In this document: one piece after another, positions 4,941-6,146 of the stretch | Numbering within the stretch: the stretch's first letter is position 1 | Layout of the letters: each line of letters opens with the position of its first letter | DNA from: Bacteroidetes bacterium UBA7368 | Lineage (GTDB): Bacteria; Bacteroidota; Rhodothermia; Rhodothermales; UBA10348 | DNA length: 6,146 nt | Direction: 5' to 3' | Assembly: GCA_002469915.1 (NCBI GenBank) | Contig: DKOG01000024.1 | Location: 1-6,146 of the forward strand | Program-made: the position numbers and the translations under genes | Notes under the pieces: model-generated | Database searches by the model: none | What the model saw: only the letters and a program-made list of their open reading frames with translations | Told to the model about the DNA's origin: nothing

Positions 4941-5704
4941 ATGAAAAAGCTCTCCCCTCTATTCTTAGCTCTTTTTCTTACCTCTTGTACGAACAATTCT
5001 GAATCCTCTCATTCTGAATCCTCTCATTCGGAGTCGCCTCACTGGTCGTACGCAGGAGCTACGGGACCGGAATACTGGGCTTCATTAAATGCCGATTATC
5101 AGCTATGTGGAGATGGTATGGCCCAATCTCCTATAAACTATCTGCATTCACCGAGGCAGATCTAAGCCCTCTTGAAATTGCCTATGTCGATGGTGGATCT
5201 TCCATTGTGAACAAGGGCCATACGGTTCAAGTCAATGTTGACGCTGGGAGTATGCTCAGTGTAGACAATCAATCATTTGAACTTCTGCAGTTTCATTTTC
5301 ACTCTCCGAGTGAGAACACGATTGAAGGGGAGTCCTTTCCGATGGAAATGCACTTGGTCCATGCAAATGAAGAGGGTAAGCTTACTGTACTGGCCGTACT
5401 TTTTGAGTTGGGAGCAGAAAATAGTGCCCTTGAGTCCATTTGGGGCCGTGAGCTAGATACCGTGGAAGAAGCTTCTGCAATCGAGCCCTTGTTTAATGTT
5501 GAATCTTTGCTTCCCGCTGATCGTCAGTATTATCGATTCGATGGTTCGCTCACCACTCCACCGTGTAGCGAGGGAGTAACGTGGTTGGTTTTGGCGGAGC
5601 AGGTTTCAGTAACACAGGATCAAGTTGATTGGTTTTACGACTTGATGGGTGAATCAACGAACAGGCCCGTGCAGATGATTAATGATAGACTGATCTACAA
5701 CTAG
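4941..5704 (+). pseudogene. alpha-carbonic anhydrase lipoprotein, interrupted by a single-base frameshift
   Basis: An intact copy would interconvert CO2 and bicarbonate at the cell envelope. The first part (from ATG 4941; a TTG at 4932 is also possible) encodes a lipoprotein signal MKKLSPLFLALFLTSC with lipobox LTSC (Cys16). A Ser/Glu/His linker follows, then HWSYAGATGPEYW and CGDGMAQSPIN. This frame stops at 5163-5165. The rest continues in the -1 frame from about 5139 to the stop at 5702-5704. One extra base after the AAC at 5136-5138 rejoins them; if it is A the join reads QSPINISAFTEADL, the canonical QSPINI signature. The repaired protein has 254 residues. Zinc ligands His119 and His121 (QFHFHSPSEN) and His138 (EMHLVH) are intact. 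So are the shuttle-like His in NKGHTV, the Thr gate in SLTTPP, and two cysteines placed for the usual bacterial disulfide. Ligand spacing is of the short bacterial type. The cause may be a recent mutation, a sequence error or, less likely, recoding. Confidence 0.9.
4998..5042 (+). repeat. 15-bp tandem repeat coding for SESSH in the lipoprotein linker
   Basis: The unit TCTGAATCCTCTCAT occurs twice without change (4998-5012, 5013-5027), followed by a diverged third copy (5028-5042). It is in frame and encodes SESSH-SESSH-SESPH just after the lipidated cysteine of the carbonic anhydrase. It lengthens a flexible acidic, histidine-containing tether between the membrane anchor and the catalytic domain. 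Identical copies at DNA level point to recent slippage expansion, and copy number may vary between strains. Confidence 0.85.
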
Positions 5705-5743
5705 TAAGCAAGACAGCTACTCGTCGTTAGGTACTTCTCGGTC

Positions 5744-6146
5744 CTAATTGGAGGGTCCTTTCGAGCACGGTGGTGGCGAATCACCTGATGATGTGTTAAG
5801 CGTTTTTGCTAGCCATGCATCGCGTTGCTTTAGGATTTCTGCACGTTCTTCCGGGGACTTTCGGCGCAGATTGGCTACCTGGAATCCCATGCGACGGTTG
5901 GCCGCAAGAAGGTCTTCGTGTTCCATGAGGTAGGACCAATACAACGTGGTAACGGGGCAGGCATCGTCTCCGGTTGCTTTTGATGGTTGGAAACGGCACC
6001 CTGAGCAGTAGTTACTCATGCGATCCACGTATCGACCCGAGGCGATATATGGTTTGGTAGCAACCACGCCACCGTCTGCAAATTGGCTCATTCCAATGGT
6101 ATTCGGCAACGTGACCCAATCATATGAATCGACAAATAATCCCATG
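5744..6146 (-). CDS. FeS-type photolyase/cryptochrome (PhrB, prokaryotic 6-4 photolyase group), C-terminal part
   Basis: The minus-strand frame enters from the right edge and ends in TAG at 5746-5744, giving about 134 visible codons of a protein normally near 500 residues. The segment DSYDWVTLPNTIGMSQFADGG, followed by KPYIASGRYVDRMSNYC, is characteristic of the deoxyribodipyrimidine photolyase-related family. Three of the four cysteines that hold its [4Fe-4S] cluster are present, as CSGC and DACP (residues 47, 50 and 63 counted from the first visible Met). The fourth lies upstream, outside the window. The family binds FAD and repairs UV-induced (6-4) photoproducts with light; here the flavin-binding helices run into the edge. 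The first visible ATG (6145-6143) is internal to the family alignment, not the start. The tail after DAWLAKTL (DSPPPCSKGPSN) is a variable extension. The gene is convergent with the carbonic anhydrase, with 39 bp between the stops and no obvious terminator hairpin. Confidence 0.92.
   Translation of the reverse strand, partial: MGLFVDSYDWVTLPNTIGMSQFADGGVVATKPYIASGRYVDRMSNYCSGCRFQPSKATGDDACPVTTLYWSYLMEHEDLLAANRRMGFQVANLRRKSPEERAEILKQRDAWLAKTLNTSSGDSPPPCSKGPSN

Noticed and set aside
5133..5141. Programmed -1 ribosomal frameshift site in the carbonic anhydrase
   Set aside because: The heptamer T-ATA-AAC lacks the required repeated P-site bases, no strong downstream structure is evident, and recoding is not known for this family. 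A plain one-base loss explains the data better.

Overview
The window looks like a chromosomal stretch from a Gram-negative, probably aquatic bacterium. Base composition is moderate (roughly mid-40s % GC by eye). Three proteins carry export signals: a secreted esterase, a periplasmic peptidase and a lipoprotein. A photolyase of the iron-sulfur class closes the window. No visible gene has a good Shine-Dalgarno sequence, two use TTG or GTG starts, and the peptidase signal peptide ends in ...KGQ. These traits fit Bacteroidota-like phyla (for example Rhodothermia or Balneolia), but a marine gammaproteobacterium cannot be excluded. The taxonomic call is weak.

Layout, left to right: (1) a possible membrane-protein start running off the left edge on the minus strand (1-69); (2) a gene-poor leader with two small inverted repeats (70-416); (3) a secreted alpha/beta hydrolase of the polyhydroxybutyrate-depolymerase/feruloyl-esterase type (417-1604); (4) a gap holding what looks like the decayed C-terminal end of a minus-strand gene (1682-1879); (5) a 51-codon glycine-rich membrane miniprotein (1955-2110); (6) an exported M20 metallopeptidase (2395-3645, TTG start); (7) a VOC-fold protein (3750-4172); (8) a GNAT acetyltransferase (4326-4823); (9) an alpha-carbonic anhydrase lipoprotein gene broken by a one-base frameshift (4941-5704), with a coding 15-bp tandem repeat behind its lipobox; (10) the C-terminal quarter of an FeS photolyase/cryptochrome on the minus strand, convergent with the carbonic anhydrase (5744-6146).

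The plus-strand genes are separated by about 100-300 bp, except that a 350-bp gap precedes the miniprotein, so they do not form a tight operon. No shared pathway is evident. They read as independent accessory or housekeeping functions: extracellular ester hydrolysis, periplasmic peptide trimming, small-molecule modification, CO2/bicarbonate exchange in the envelope and UV repair. No CRISPR array, insertion sequence, tRNA, rRNA or convincing integron site was found. The most informative points are the frameshift that one base repairs exactly at the QSPINI signature, the unlisted miniprotein at 1955-2110 and the minus-strand gene relic beside it.
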